Shown: positions 55,401 to 64,000 of the stretch, one piece after another
Position numbering within the stretch: position 1 is the first letter of the stretch
Layout: each line of letters starts with the position of its first letter
Assembly (NCBI GenBank): GCA_013400115.1
Contig: VXBP01003652.1
Span: 62,001 to 126,000 of the forward strand
DNA from: Rhinopomastus cyanomelas
Lineage: Eukaryota; Chordata; Aves; Bucerotiformes; Rhinopomastidae
DNA: 64,000 nucleotides
Direction of reading: 5' to 3'
Program-made: the position numbers and the translations under genes
Notes under the pieces: model-generated
The model's database searches: none
Told to the model about the DNA's origin: nothing
What the model saw: the letters and a program-made list of their open reading frames with translations, nothing else

Positions 55401-58400
55401 CCAGGCTGGTTGCCCACGCCTTCCCAGCTACCTGGCCTCATTAGTGGGGTCTAGTCAGCACCAGCTAATTAAGACAAAAGGAGGTTCAGGGCTGTTAATT
55501 ATGAGCTGCTGCATCCTCCTCAACACCAGGGTCTTCTCCTCTTGTGTCTTCTCTGATACCTGTAGGGGAAAAATGCCCAAAGCTGGGGTTCAGCTTTTAG
55601 GACCATCAGCCCAAGGGAGGGCACAGCTCTGGGGTGGCCTCAGGGTCAGTGGCATCGGGGTTTTGAACACCTAGTTATGAGGAGCACTGGGAAAGGTGGG
55701 TTTGGGTTCAAAGCAGCTATGGAGGAGGACCAGGAGTGAACTTGTGGGACAAAACCAGACCAGGTTTTGGGGGAGTGGAGGAGATAGATGGGTCCTCAGC
55801 CTGAGGCCTTGCTCTTCCAGTGAGATGTCAGCAGTGCCATCCCAGTGCCATTACTGGGAGAAAAGATGTGATGCCCCACCTCCTGCACAGAGATTGTTGG
55901 TCCGTGAAATCCTGAGTAGCATCAGATAGTTCTCAGAGGGATTTGCTCAAGTGAGGGTCTTCTGACCTACAGGCTGGGCTGCTTTCCCCAGCAGACAGGA
56001 CAAACCTCTGTCCCGTGTTGGCTGGAGTCGAGGTCCTGACACCTGCCCCCTCTAGCTCTCTGCTGAGAGGATTTTGTCTCCACCTCTGCTCAGGGAGAGT
56101 CACTAGGAGCAGCTAGGACCTTACCCACTGCCCCTGAGGTCTCCAGCCCTGCACACGTGCTCTCCCAGCACCCACAGCCCATCATCCTCCCAGTTCCCTG
56201 GGTGAAGCTGTGAGGCTGTAGCTACTGTTTTCTCACCACTTTTAATGCTCCTTCCCTTGTGCCCAAACTCACAGCCCTGCGAGACCATGTTCCTCCTCCA
56301 GTGACACTGCACTGCCCTGGGCCAGCTGCTCCAGGGATGTGGCTCCATCCCCCATTAGTGGGATCAGGGTGGGGGCCACCCACTCCCCAGCCTGCCCTGG
56401 TGTGGGGTGACCCCTCAGCATCTCCCATTCGTGTTTTAGGGCAACGACCAGGTTCGGTTCGAGCTCACCTGCTACGCTCTGTGTCCTCAGATCAAGGTAG
56501 GGAACCCAAAAGCATCCCCTGGGGCCCCTCCCCAGCTGGTGGGGAATTTAGCTTTAACACCCATGCCTCATTTTAACAAACCACCAGCTGCACAGGAACA
56601 ACGTTTTGGCATTTGAGGGGCTGTAATGATCCTTAATTGACCTGTTTTTACCCCAAGCACCACGAGGCCGTGGAGGAAACGGCACTAAGGCAGCTGCTGG
56701 ATAATCGATGCTGCCTGTTACCCCTTCACATCCAGCCCCTCGCTGGGGTCAAGGGGTTTGGGTTACTCCACCCTTGTGTGGGGAGATTATATTTCAGCTC
56801 AGGGACCAACAGCCCCCAGGTCCAGCTCCCCAGGGCTGCCAGGAGCCCTCTCCTGTGAGGAGCCCAAGCAGTGCCAAGGGGCAAAGCGGGTCCAGGGGGG
56901 CCAGGAGCTTCTCATCTCATGCTCCCCTGCTCCTACCAGGTCATTGCACCATGGAGGCTGCCGGAGTTTTACCAGCGTTTCCCCGGGCGCCCTGAGCTGA
57001 TGGACTATGCCAAGGTAGGAGCCAGCGTGGGGCATCTGTGGGATGCTGGAAGGGGTGGTTGTAGGATGCTGGAGTGGGGTCAGCCATAGGATGCTGGAGC
57101 CGAGTGGCTGTAGGATGCTGGAGGGGGCAACCATAGGATGCTGGAGCGGGGTGGCTGTAGGATGCTGTAGGATGTTGGAGGAGGTGGCTGTAGGATGTTG
57201 GAGGGGGTGGCTGTAGGATGTTGGAGGAAGTGGCTGTAGGATGCTGCGAGTGGTTGCTGGAGGTGGCAGCAGGATGTTCAGGACAACAGCAGGATGCTCA
57301 GGTGGCTGCAGGATGCTCCCCCTGGCTGACTGGGCGACAGCAGCAAGCCCTGCACATCATCCCTGCAGCACCACGCTGGAGCCTTCTGCTCTTCCCCCGC
57401 TTCTCCCTTTATGATTTTATCCTCCTTCCATTCTAAAAGCCCCATAATTACCTGGCTGTTAATGGCAACTGGCTTTCCAAGGAAACGGATCCCAGCTCCC
57501 CTGACTTGCGGAGCAGACAAAGCAAATCCGCTCGCCTTTGTTGCCCCTTCCTTGTTGAAGTACAAGTTGCAATAAAACACATCAGAAGTTTTGCATCAGG
57601 TCCTTACGTGCCCGCCAGGGTACCTTTTCTTTTGCCGTGACTTCGTGGAAATGCTTGACAACTCTGCTCAATCAATCAACAGAGGGGAGAAGGAAGGAGG
57701 GGAGAAAAAAAGGCAACTCAGTGCAGACACCAGAAAATTGCTTCAGTTTTTAAATCGCTGCCGCCGAGGCCGCCTGGGTAGTCTCTGGGCAGAGCCAGAG
57801 GGGGGATGCGCTGTGGGGTGAGGAGCCCTCCGAAGCCCATTAGGGCTGGTGTGCTGAGGCTTGTGTTTGCCATCTGCCACCGCGTTGTGAAGGGGCGACT
57901 TTACGAGAGCTTTCCATATGTTGCCAAACAAACCGTCGAACGGGGCAGTAGTCGGGAGCACCGCGGGTTTATTATATGGAAAAATGGAACATGTGTTTTG
58001 GGTCTGGGGGGTTTTGTTTGGGGTTGGGTTATTTTGTTTGGAAGAGGTGTGAGAAAAGAGAAGGGAAACGGACTGAGGCCCCGTTCCAAGGGAAAAGGTT
58101 GGGTTGAGGGCTTGTGGTAGCTCTCAGGCTCTCTGGTTGTGTTCAGCGTTGGAAAGACGAAGGGAGTTTTCCCATCTCCTTCAAACTCAGGAGGGGGAGA
58201 TGTGGGGTCAGGTGTTTTCGGTGCCTGGATGCTCCCACCTTGGTGCTCAAGGAGTTCTAAGACTGATCTAGGATGGGGTGACCCTGCCCATGGCAGGGGA
58301 GCTGGAACTGGATGGTCCTGTGGTCCCTTCTAACCCTGACTGACTCTATGACTTGGTCTAGGTGCTCCTGCTGTGGCAGGGGGATTGGACTAGATGATCT

Positions 58401-61400
58401 TTTGAGGTCCCTTCCAATCCCTAATGATTCTGTGATTCTATGATAGGACCATGACATCCTGGGCTCTGTGGATTTGGTTTAGGGATGAACTTGTAGAGTA
58501 GGGTTGATGGTTGGACTCGATGATTCCAAGGGTCTTTTCCAAACTGAGTGATTCTATGATTCTGCTGGTGCTGGGGAAGGTGGGGATCTACATCAGCCCC
58601 ATGTGGCTCATGCTGTGGGTTTGCTGCCTTGCTCCACAACCTGTGGTCACAGGGCAATGAGCACTTAGTACTTCCCCAGCCTTAGGAGGCATCTCAGAGG
58701 CTTGTTCTAAATCCATGGGTTGATGGCCATGATCTAACAATTACAAGTTTTCCTTTCCCTCTTCCTGGTCAACAAGGAGCCTCTGCTCAGTCCTTGCTCC
58801 TCTGTACCTGGCCGAGTCCTCAGTTGGGGTCTCTGCTGGGGTGACACTGAAGCACCAGAGCCCGGTGATAGATGGGCTGTATGGACGTGCCAAGGCACAG
58901 TGGGAACCCAGAGCCACCACCTCCCTCCCCAGTTTGCCATGGCCACCCTGCAGCCAAGACATGGGGGCTTGGCACACTGGTAGGGTGGGCAACGACCTTG
59001 TTGTTGGCTCACAGCCGTAGCCTCTCAGGCTAATTCCCCTGCGTATTCACCTCGTCTTCACAGGCAATTTCCCCCATTGACGTGTCAGCGGATAATAGGG
59101 AGGCTGGTGACCTTGTTGGGGACCTGGGCTCGGTGCTGGGCTGTGAGGCAGCCACTGTTGGGCCATATGTCCATGGGCATGAGGTGCTTGGGGTGCCTGG
59201 GCTCGGGGAACACCCACTCTCCACATCTGTGTCACCACAGGTTTGCACGAGGCTGCGGGGACACGCATGTTGTCCCCCATCAGCAGAGCACCCTGTGGTT
59301 CTGGTGGCCTCAAAGGTCTCTCCCAACCTAAACCCTTCCATGGCTTCTCTCCCCATGTCAGCCCCTCCTTGCCGAGGTTTAGATCAGACATCAGGAGGAA
59401 TTTCCTCCCTGAAAAGTCAGGGGTTGGACCAGGCTGCCCAGGGGTGGGAGGAGTCACCCTCCCTGGAGGGGTTCAACAAGTGATTAGCTGTGGCCCTGGG
59501 GGACAGGGTTTAGTGGACAGGATGGGGCTGGATTGATGGCTGGACTGGGTGATCCTGTAGGTCTCTTCTAACCTTAATGGTTCTATGAAAAGCACTCAAC
59601 CTGCACGCTGACATCTCCATAGCCTGGGCTCATGTGGCTCCTCCTCAGCTTGTGCTGTGGCTGGGGTGGCTGTTTTCCCCCAGCCACACCATGTCCCTGA
59701 CGTCCCCATCGAGGTGACCCCCGTGGTGGGAGCAGACATTGTCCAGGGTCAGGGGGACAGACGTTCCCCTCGCTCTGTGCTGCCTTGCTGGTGGTGGTGG
59801 GTTGTGCCTTTGTGCTTTTGGGACTGATCTCAGCAGGAACCAGTGCTGGTGAGGGTGGCTCTCCCCATGGGCTGGCTCACCCTCCCTCCTCCTTCTCTTG
59901 GCAGAAACACGGGATTCCGGTGCCTGTGACCCCCCAGACACCCTGGAGCATGGATGAAAACCTCATGCACATTAGGTGAGATGTTGGCTGAGCAGGGAGC
60001 TCCCGTGGGGTGAGGACCCCAAGCCTGGGACCACGGTGCCCTCGGTCCTGCATGACCAGCACAGCCCCTGACACCTCCAGAGTTCCAGACTTCCCTGAAA
60101 TGGTGACCCTAAAACCTCCAAACTCCCTCTCTGCCCAGGTGTCCTTGGTATCACCCATCTCCAGGGCTCTCCTGAGCCTGGCAGTCCTTGCAAAGTTGCT
60201 GCTAAAGGTGCCTGGAGATCCCTTACGGGGTTGTGGGAGCTGGGGGTCATCCCGGTGGGTTTTGGAGCTGCAGGTGTTGCAGTGACTTGTCTCTCCTTCC
60301 CTTCCTGCTGCAGCTACGAGGCCGGGATCCTGGAGAACCCCAAGGTAATCGATCACCGCGTCCCACCAGCGCGGCCGCCACGGGGCTGGGGGCGTCGCGT
60401 GTGTTTGCAGCCTAATTGGAAATTTCACGGTGGGGAGGCCCTGACGCCCACCCCGGCCCCTCCGCCTCTCTTGGCACGTTAATTGCCATCAGCATGAGGG
60501 GACCGTTCCGGGGGGGCACTGAAGGGGCAGCGTGGTGGGGCAGCAGTAAAAGAGCAATTAGATGGATGAGGTGGTGACGGGAGAACCGGGGCTGGGGGCT
60601 GGTGCTGGAGGTCCAGTCTGGCCACTGGCTTGGAGGTTCCTTGTGCCAGCAGCCTGCCCAGCCCTCCCCACTCCCACTGCCATGGGGCAGCAGGGTAAAA
60701 TCTCCCTTTGGTTGGTCTGGTGGGACCACCAGCACCCATGGTGGGGGCAGTTCTGGCAGCTGATCCCGGTGGTGGGGGGTGCTGTGGGGGCACATCCCTT
60801 CCATTAATGTGAGTCCAGCTCTGGTGCCTCTCAATGGTGCTCGTGGTCCTGTCACCAGCCCCTGCCCACTCTGTTCATGCTCCAGCGGGTCCTGGTGGCT
60901 ACTGGAACTATCTATCAGGGCTAATTAGGGAGAGAGGAGGGGTGGGCAGGCAGAGTGTAAGAGGAGCTGGAGCCCGGCGCCCACGGTCGGCTCACCGGGA
61001 CTGGCGCGTGGCTGAGGAAGAGGAAGATGGGGATCCTGCTCCCACTTTGGTGCCCTCTACACAGGTGTCTGTAGGTCAGACTTTGCAAAGCCAGACCCTC
61101 AGGGTCTCTCCACCTCCAGGAGAGTGGTTGGCATATGGATGGGCTTCCATGCTTTTAGCTGGAGCTAGCAAGAGACTGACCCTGCCCAGTGCCCCCATCC
61201 CGACTGAGGACCCCTCAGGCTCTGCCAAGCCAGCGTCTTCCCAAACCCAGCTTGGAAAAATGGGGTGTCCAGTGCCCTGACTGTCCCCCAGCACCAGGAG
61301 CTGAGTTCCCAGAGCACTACCACCCCCTCCATCCCGGGAAGCTGCAGGACTGGGCATCAGAGCATCCACAGCCCACATCCGGGGTGCCAGGCAGGGCGAT

Positions 61401-64000
61401 GGGGTCCCCTCCCCAAACCCCCGGGACCTGCCAAACGCAGGGATTTGAAAGCAGATGGTTGAGCTATTTTCTGCCTCTGTGAGGCCCGATTGAAGGGCAA
61501 TGAGGCAGCTAATGTGGAGAAAGATAGAAATTTACTTGCTTTAACTTCATATGGCACTCTGAAAGAGTTCATTCAGGCCCGGGCACAACAATATCAGCCG
61601 GATGAATAAACCATTTGCGGCATCGATAGCTCTGCATCATGGTTTACTTCATGGACCATTTGCTTCCAATTTCTTCTCTTCTTGCCCCGTTTTTCTTGCT
61701 TCTTTCTTCCCCCCTCCCTCTTCTCTCCCTTTCTACACACTCTTCCTTTTTTTTCCCCCTTTCCCTTTTCCCCCTCCTATTTTTCCCTCTTTTTTTCTTT
61801 CCTTTTCCCCTTTTTCCCATCCTTATTTTTTCCCCTTCTTTTTTCTTTTCCTTTTTTCCCTTCCCCCCTTTTTTCCTTTTTTCTTCTCTCTATTTTTTTC
61901 CTTTCTTTTTTTTTCTCCCCTTTTTTTTTTTTCCCCCCCCCCCTTCTCTCCCCTCCTTCTCTCCCCTTTAAAGATGACATCGCAGGACTAGCCCCCCTGC
62001 AGGGCGGGATAAATAGGAGGCATTGATACACTGCAACAAACTATTTGTCATTTGAACTGTGCTTTTAGGAGAGAGAATAAAAAGAGGACGGGCTCGCCCC
62101 CCTAATGATGGAATGCAAGCCAAATGTCACTTTTTATTTCTATTTAGTTATTTTATGTAATGGGGGTTCTCCGAGTTGCCTCGGAAAATTGGAAACTACC
62201 TGACTTCGACTTCCAATGTTTAGTAAAGAGTTTTTAATACTTTTCTGGCTTATTTTTCCCCTCTGCCTCCCGCCCCTCCATCTCTGTTTCCTTTTGAACT
62301 CCTGAGTTTTTCATCATCTCTCGTGGGCTGCTCTGGTTAATAAGAGGGATCGGGGCTAGGAGAGGCCAGACGATGGCAAATTGGAATCCACAGCCCGTGT
62401 AATCTGTGCGTGTGTGTGGGGAGTGTATGTGTGTGTGTGTGGGGGGTCCCCCCTTGTTTAAAACAAGAGAATCGGGCAAAAAGGAGATAAAACAGGAAGC
62501 TGGGGGTGGGTTTGTGGGGGCAGCTGTGGCTCTGTACCCAGGATTTGGCTCTCCCCACTGGGATGCTCATCCTGGGGTTTGGGGTGAGGTGAGGAGGGCT
62601 CCCTAGTGTGGAGGGGCTGCAGGGGTGCTCGTAGCTAGGGGCACTGGGGACACTTGGGGTTTTGCCATTTATTGCTTTAAAAAAAGAGGAGGTTTTCATT
62701 AAAAAATTTTGTGTGAAAATTTGAGGTGAAAATTTCTGCAGATGAATTGATTTTTATTTCCCTAAAAAAAAAAAGCTTTAATTTTATGGTTTTTTAAAAC
62801 AATCACTTCTGCTTTTTTCTAAAATTGATTTTCCCTAAATGACTCCCTACCTGGTCCTTCCCGTGGGAACTTCTCTGGGAAAAGCTCTGTTTTAAGAAGG
62901 GAAACAGGGAGAGTGGTCAGACGATGAGTGGATGCAGAGAGAACCCCACTGCTTAGGGATACCCAGAGCTCCAGCTTCTCACCAGTTGGGTTTGGAGGGG
63001 AAGCACCAGTTTAATACCAGTTTACCACCATTTAAACTTTTGCAGAGTAGAGAACCTCCACCTGAGCTGCTTCCACAGGCTGCTGGAGGAGGGTCCGTTT
63101 CCATGTTCCCTCTGGCAGCTCAAGGGTACCTTTGCCTATGTCCTGGGATGCTTCGTGCCTCAGTTTCCCTCCACCTCCCAGAGCTGTCCCTGGGTTTGGG
63201 GCCTCCAGTTTGCAAACGCTGGTCCAGAAGGGTTTTGGGGTCAGAACACGCAATCGCACGGGTGGCAGAGGGACATGTGAAATCGCGAAGGATTTGCTTT
63301 CTGGGACGGAAAGCTGTTTGTTTTTATGATGTTTCCCTCCTCCTCCTCCTCTTCCAATTGCAGCAGTTTGGACCCAGCACCCCAGCCTCCGCTGGCCCGG
63401 CTCTGATGGAGATAAGATGCCTCTTCCTTATAAATCTAGAAAAAACCCAACCCCATATACATAGAGGTTGATGCGCTCTGAAATGGGTTTTTGCTTCGTT
63501 CCTCTATTTTCCCCGTGTGTATTAACCCCGGGGACCCCACGCCGGAGCCGGTGCGCCGGGAGCACCTGCTGAGGTCAGGCCAACCCATTAGTTCTTTCGG
63601 TGGGTGCCGGATGAGCCCGGCCGTGTTGCTGGGGGGCTGCAGGCACCCGCCCTGCCGCTCGCTGCCGTCGGCCCGCTTTTCCCTGCCTGACTGCCTTCTC
63701 CGCAGCCATCCCGCCCCCAGCTGTGGGGGCGGCAGAGGAGAAGATGAGATCAAGTTGAGGGGAAAAATTGGCTGATTCTTCCAACCCCTTTGTTCCCAGG
63801 GCCCCAGTAAGCGCCGGTGCTGGCCCCACACTTTGGGATGGGGGCCACTGGCAGCGCTGGCCATGGCAGTGCCACTGACCCTCTCTCTTCTCTTCCCTTC
63901 CCTGGCAGAATCAGGCTCCCCCTGGGCTCTACACCAAGACCTGTGACCCAGCCACTTCTCCCAACACCCCGGACGTGCTGGAGATCGAGTTTGAGCAGGG
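52499..64000 (+). CDS. ASS1: ASS1, argininosuccinate synthase 1 (3'-partial, eight coding exons)
   Basis: A cytosolic enzyme joining citrulline and aspartate with ATP to give argininosuccinate, AMP and pyrophosphate. In birds, which excrete uric acid, it serves arginine and citrulline-NO recycling rather than a complete urea cycle (established knowledge). Exons: 52495-52606 (ATG at 52499), 53427-53495, 53743-53931, 56440-56496, 56940-57014, 59905-59975, 60314-60344 and 63909 to the window end. All are in frame, giving about 231 of the usual 412 residues. The N-terminal PP-loop VVLAYSGGLDTSC is the ATP-binding signature. ATGKGNDQVRFEL, WSMDENLMHIS and YEAGILENP are further family motifs. The ATG context CACCATGG is an ideal start. 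The last exon is cut by the window end at ...IEFEQG. Confidence 0.97.
52984..53350 (-). mobile_element. CR1 retroposon fragment (- strand)
   Basis: About 365 bp: ATCATAGATTTATAGAGTCCTTGAAGCTGG, CCATCCAGTCCAACCACCAACCC, CCTCCAGGGATGGCCACTTATC, CAGCCTGTTCCAACCCCTGACC, TTTGTCCTGATGTCCAACCTAACCC and GCTTTTCTCCAGCCTAAATAACTCC. It lies in the first intron after the ASS1 start codon, about 75 bp before the next exon. Confidence 0.92.
54270..54430. repeat. Degenerate minisatellite, unit about 32 bp
   Basis: About five imperfect copies of a unit around CTGTCCCCATCCACTCATGG in the ASS1 intron 53932-56439. The + strand is C-rich. Confidence 0.85.
54886..54965 (-). mobile_element. CR1 3'-end fragment (- strand)
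   Basis: Begins TCACAGAGTCATGAAGGTTCAAAGAGACCTCCAAGGTCATCAGTGTCCATC, a degraded antisense CR1 end. It lies in the ASS1 intron between 53932 and 56439. Confidence 0.78.
55425..55530. promoter_or_regulatory. Candidate regulatory island in ASS1 intron (TAATTA-rich)
   Basis: Non-repetitive AT-rich segment with CTCATTAGTGG, CAGCTAATTAAGAC and GCTGTTAATTATGAGC, that is, several homeodomain-type TAATTA/TTAATTA cores within 80 bases. It shows no ORF or CR1 hallmark. Regulatory function is inference. Confidence 0.3.
57036..57260. repeat. Minisatellite, unit about 24 bp, about 9 copies
   Basis: Repeated GGCTGTAGGATGCTGGAGGG units with small changes (GATGCTGG/GATGTTGG, CCATAGG/TGTAGG). It begins about 20 bp after the ASS1 exon ending at 57014, so the array is almost at the donor site. 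Confidence 0.92.
57400..58070. promoter_or_regulatory. Candidate regulatory island in ASS1 intron
   Basis: About 650 bases of AT-richer, non-repetitive sequence in an otherwise GC-rich intron. It contains CCATAATTACCTGGCTGTTAATGG, CAATCAATCAAC (PBX/HOX-like), GCAAATCC, and a CCATATG E-box-like site. No frame is convincing and no CR1 sequence is seen. The AATAAA at 57571 has no supporting context for an mRNA end. Confidence 0.35.
58255..58565 (+). mobile_element. Cluster of three CR1 3'-end fragments (+ strand)
   Basis: Three consecutive truncated sense CR1 ends: about 58262-58353 (GGATGGTCCTGTGGTCCCTTCTAACCC, tail ACTCTATGAC); about 58354-58446 (GGCAGGGGGATTGGACTAGATGATC, tail TGATTCTGTGATTCTATGAT); and about 58500-58563 (GGTTGGACTCGATGATTCCAAGGG, tail GATTCTATGATTC). 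They lie in the ASS1 intron 57015-59904. Confidence 0.87.
59370..59590 (+). mobile_element. CR1 retroposon fragment (+ strand)
   Basis: Sense CR1: AGATCAGACATCAGGAGGAATTTCCTCCC, GGTTGGACCAGGCTGCCCAGGGG, GGAGGGGTTCAACAAGTGATTAGCTGTGGCCCTGGGGGACAGGG and a GGTCTCTTCTAACCTTAATGG end with TTCTATGA. Located about 315 bp before the ASS1 exon at 59905. Confidence 0.9.
60385..60580. promoter_or_regulatory. Candidate regulatory island just after an ASS1 exon
   Basis: From about 40 bp downstream of the exon ending at 60344: GCAGCCTAATTGGAAATTTC, GGCACGTTAATTGCCATCAGC and AGAGCAATTAGATGG give three TAATT-type cores in about 170 bases of non-repetitive sequence. Function is inferred. Confidence 0.28.
61495..61660. 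promoter_or_regulatory. Candidate regulatory island 5' of the pyrimidine tract
   Basis: Complex, non-repetitive, AT-rich sequence (AGGCAGCTAATGTGG, CAATATCAGCCGGATGAATAAACC, GCATCGATAGC, CATCATGGTTTAC) that contrasts with its GC-rich surroundings and has no coding or transposon signature. It resembles conserved noncoding elements; conservation was not testable. Confidence 0.35.
61745..61970. repeat. Long polypyrimidine tract (polypurine on - strand)
   Basis: About 225 bases of almost pure C/T with only a few purine interruptions (for example at 61779, 61819, 61825 and 61892), extending more loosely upstream to about 61660. It is formed of C runs and T runs rather than a regular unit. It lies in the ASS1 intron 60345-63908. 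A tract of this type can adopt intramolecular triplex (H-DNA) and tends to stall polymerases. Confidence 0.93.
61975..62240. promoter_or_regulatory. Candidate regulatory island 3' of the pyrimidine tract
   Basis: AT-rich, non-repetitive sequence with CATTTGTC/TTTGAACTG, CCCCCTAATGATGG, GTCACTTTTTATTTCTATTTAG and CCTCGGAAAATTGGAAAC. Together with 61495-61660 it flanks the polypyrimidine tract. No ORF or CR1. A regulatory role is inference. Confidence 0.35.
62404..62445. repeat. TG-rich microsatellite
   Basis: Interrupted TG repeat (GTGCGTGTGTGTGGGGAGTGTATGTGTG and onward) followed by a G run, in the last ASS1 intron of the window. Confidence 0.8.
62640..62860. other. AT-rich block in ASS1 intron
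   Basis: Low-complexity A/T-rich sequence with short A runs (for example at 62765-62775) and repeated AAAATTT motifs. No gene or recognised transposon is seen. It is distinct in composition from the GC-rich flanks. Confidence 0.6.

Noticed and set aside
57571..57576. AATAAA in an ASS1 intron (also at about 62076)
   Set aside because: There is no exon leading to it and ASS1 coding exons continue downstream, so it is not treated as a gene end.
61602..62026. Phe/Pro-rich small proteins
   Set aside because: They are only translations of the polypyrimidine tract.

Overview
The window is vertebrate nuclear DNA, most likely from a bird. CR1-type retroposon fragments lie through the introns and no mammalian-type SINEs are seen. 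The sequence is GC-rich, introns are short, and the gene order NCS1 - HMCN2 - ASS1 matches the known tetrapod arrangement (human 9q34; in chicken I would expect chromosome 17). The species cannot be named from the sequence alone. All three genes are on the + strand.

Layout. 1-3254: the end of a large NCS1 intron. 3255-6181: the last six coding exons of NCS1 (neuronal calcium sensor 1); its first coding exon lies upstream of the window. A probable 3'-UTR intron and a long terminal UTR exon follow, ending near the AATAAA at 11003, with a 45-base assembly gap at 7042-7086. 11026-13356: a gene-free spacer. 13357-48275: complete HMCN2 (hemicentin 2), which I read as 81 coding exons joined in one continuous frame (about 4,138 residues). 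Its order is signal peptide, VWA, hemicentin-specific region, 34 Ig domains, nidogen G2F barrel, a partial EGF, four EGF modules and a fibulin-type C-terminus, with a poly(A) signal at 48754. 48776-52494: a short spacer and the probable ASS1 promoter with two candidate non-coding 5' exons. 52499-64000: the first eight coding exons of ASS1 (argininosuccinate synthase 1), cut by the window end.

The genes are unrelated in function and are neighbours only by conserved synteny: a cytoplasmic calcium sensor, a giant extracellular-matrix protein and a cytosolic arginine-synthesis enzyme. Noncoding content includes about 16 CR1 pieces, several minisatellites, a pyrimidine tract of more than 200 bases in an ASS1 intron, and AT-rich islands in NCS1 and ASS1 introns that look like candidate regulatory elements.

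I found no CRISPR array, bacterial operon or other clearly new molecular system. The most notable points are the compact bird HMCN2 (fewer Ig and EGF modules than mammalian hemicentins, with strict phase-1 module boundaries), the inferred UTR exons of NCS1 and ASS1, and the candidate regulatory islands. Exon edges were set by reading splice sites and frame by eye, without transcript data.
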